Below are positions 63,208 to 64,000 of a stretch of 64,000 nucleotides of DNA, piece after piece. The notes below the pieces were generated by a model, which had not been told where the DNA came from, searched no databases, and saw only the letters and a program-made list of their open reading frames with translations. Each line of letters starts with the position of its first letter. The stretch's first letter is position 1. The position numbers were made by a program, and so were the translations under genes. The stretch is from Thermodesulfobacteriota bacterium (GTDB lineage Bacteria > Desulfobacterota > UBA8473): assembly GCA_040757775.1 (NCBI GenBank), contig JBFLWQ010000018.1, forward strand, positions 1 to 64,000. The letters are read 5' to 3'.

Positions 63208-63357
63208 ATGAAAGAAATCGTGATTGTTATATCGATTTTAGCTGTATATTTTGTATTGAATACGTGGGTGTTACCAAAGCTCGGTATTAACACATGAATG
63301 AAAAAATCGTGTACGGTTGAGGATCAACCCTTAAAAGACACCAAAGTTAAAGACTGA
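63208..63357 (+). CDS. Candidate small membrane selenoprotein (TGA as Sec)
   Basis: ATG 63208 has AAAAGGAGAG upstream. The frame reads MKEIVIVISILAVYFVLNTW, VLPKLGINT, then an in-frame TGA at 63295-63297, then MKKSCTVEDQPLKDTKVKD and TGA at 63355-63357. One membrane segment (about 3-20) precedes U30-M-K-K-S-C35. If TGA is a stop the product is only 29 residues. A SECIS-like stem-loop lies 17 nt after the TGA. A UxxxxC pair after a membrane anchor would be redox-active. Readthrough is inferred, not shown. Confidence 0.6.
63315..63329 (+). promoter_or_regulatory. Putative bacterial SECIS hairpin
   Basis: GGTTGA pairs perfectly with TCAACC around a GGA loop. The loop lies about 24 nt downstream of the TGA and starts with G, which fits the general bacterial SECIS model. 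Confidence 0.55.
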
Positions 63358-63425
63358 TTAATAATGATTGAACGCAAACAGGTTGTTATCCAAACAGCCA
63401 ACTATTTTAAAGACAAGGAGTAAAT

Positions 63426-63701
63426 ATGTCCGTAAAAGACAATTCAAATGATAAAGATTCTTCTGCAAAAAGCCTTACCTGTAAAGTCCATAATGTCAAA
63501 CCTCCGGAAGAGGAGGAAAACATTCATAAGGGCGTTGTGAGTTCATTTCGCAGACTCGATGGACTGCCATTAATTGAGACAAAGGATGGGAAGGCAGTAA
63601 TATTAAAGGAATTTGAGACAAAACCTGAGATAGGAGAGGAAATCGAGTACATTATAACCGTAAAGCATGGAAGTGTCATGTATGGAAAAAGAATTAACTA
63701 A
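63426..63701 (+). CDS. Small hypothetical protein
   Basis: The 91-residue soluble protein has a polar N-terminus of 35 residues (KDNSNDKDSSAKSLTCKVHN) and a C-terminal domain rich in beta strands (KGVVSSFRRLDGLPLIETKD, AVILKEFETKP, IEYIITVKHGSVMYG). It is not recognised. AAGGAG precedes the ATG. It lies 68 bp after the candidate selenoprotein and may be in the same transcript. Confidence 0.65.
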   Translation: MSVKDNSNDKDSSAKSLTCKVHNVKPPEEEENIHKGVVSSFRRLDGLPLIETKDGKAVILKEFETKPEIGEEIEYIITVKHGSVMYGKRIN

Positions 63702-63757
63702 ACCCCTTAATATCAATTAATGTGAGCAACTTTGAATTGACAGGTTAGGTTCTAATT

Positions 63758-64000
63758 ATGAGATATTTTATGAGAAGCTTTCTGATAATAACCTTTCTTT
63801 TGGCTTCTTTACCGATTTTTGCCAAAGATGATCCATATATTGCAGCCAGAGAACGAATGGTGGAGAGGAACCTCTGCGGAAGGGATATCGTTGACAAGAG
63901 GGTCCTTGCTGTAATGCGAAAGGTGCCAAGACACCTCTTTGTTGACGACAGTTTGAAAAAGATGGCTTATGCTGATCGGCCTTTACCCATTGGAGAGGGA
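63758..64000 (+). CDS. Exported protein-L-isoaspartate O-methyltransferase-like protein (5' part)
   Basis: The frame begins [20 protein letters not shown], a signal peptide cut near FAK, then [34 protein letters not shown] and [10 protein letters not shown], the start of a Pcm-type methyltransferase. It runs off the right edge (81 codons visible). Pcm is usually cytosolic, and a periplasmic form would repair isoaspartate in exported proteins. ATG 63770 is an alternative start. Confidence 0.85.
   Translation, partial: MRYFMRSFLIITFLLASLPIFAKDDPYIAARERMVERNLCGRDIVDKRVLAVMRKVPRHLFVDDSLKKMAYADRPLPIGEG

Overview
The window looks like a chromosomal segment of a strictly anaerobic bacterium, most likely a Desulfobacterota (former Deltaproteobacteria) relative of the kind that degrades aromatic or other recalcitrant acids. 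This is inferred from gene content: 2-hydroxyacyl-CoA dehydratase / benzoyl-CoA-reductase-type subunits with paired ATP-dependent activases, two glycyl radical enzymes (GREs), CoA ligases, many branched-chain-amino-acid-type substrate-binding proteins (SBPs), and a probable selenoprotein. No rRNA and no CRISPR array was seen.

Region 1 (1-11.1 kb, + strand): a SPASM radical SAM enzyme, one BcrB/HgdB-like subunit, a decayed acyl-CoA ligase, a QueG-like iron-sulfur protein, a GalT-like protein, two activase subunits, two more dehydratase/reductase subunits and a CooC-like ATPase. Together they resemble a low-potential, ATP-driven CoA-ester reductase or dehydratase system. Two tandem relics (ligase 2649-3593, GalT-like tail 7894-7938) show that the cluster was built by duplication and decay.

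Region 2 (11.3-25.1 kb): housekeeping-like genes (LOG family, beta-CASP nuclease), then a minus-strand liv-type ABC operon that runs into a class A penicillin-binding protein whose only sensible start codon is ATT. A cNMP-binding/PilZ fusion, an MFS transporter and an RlmD-type methyltransferase follow.

Region 3 (25.2-37.5 kb, mostly - strand): an accessory region rich in toxin-antitoxin-type genes (HicAB, DUF4160/DUF2442, VapB with broken VapC, a second truncated VapC, HEPN/MNT), an AlbA_2 protein, an HNH nuclease, a TPR protein, recJ and several repeat families.

Region 4 (37.5-49.1 kb, mostly + strand): DUF4911, creatininase-family and tandem-HAD proteins, a DUF362 ferredoxin protein, an alternative-oxidase-like diiron protein, two CoA ligases, a GRE and an SBP, plausibly one catabolic cluster.

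Region 5 (49.1-59.65 kb): a genomic island bounded by an exact 88-bp direct repeat that carries the 3' half of tRNA-Phe. It holds three orphan SBPs, a UmuDC-SRAP repair operon with a 20-bp operator palindrome, and a second GRE. Its modules are separated by copies of a 200-280 bp repeat (six copies in the window counting two in Region 3). Four copies end in a terminator-like hairpin preceded by a tiny ORF. No integrase is visible.

Region 6 (59.6-64 kb): tRNA-Phe, RDD and zinc-ribbon proteins, RsmE, SIR2, a short membrane protein whose in-frame TGA is followed by a SECIS-like hairpin (candidate selenoprotein), a small unknown protein, and the start of an exported isoaspartyl-methyltransferase-like protein.
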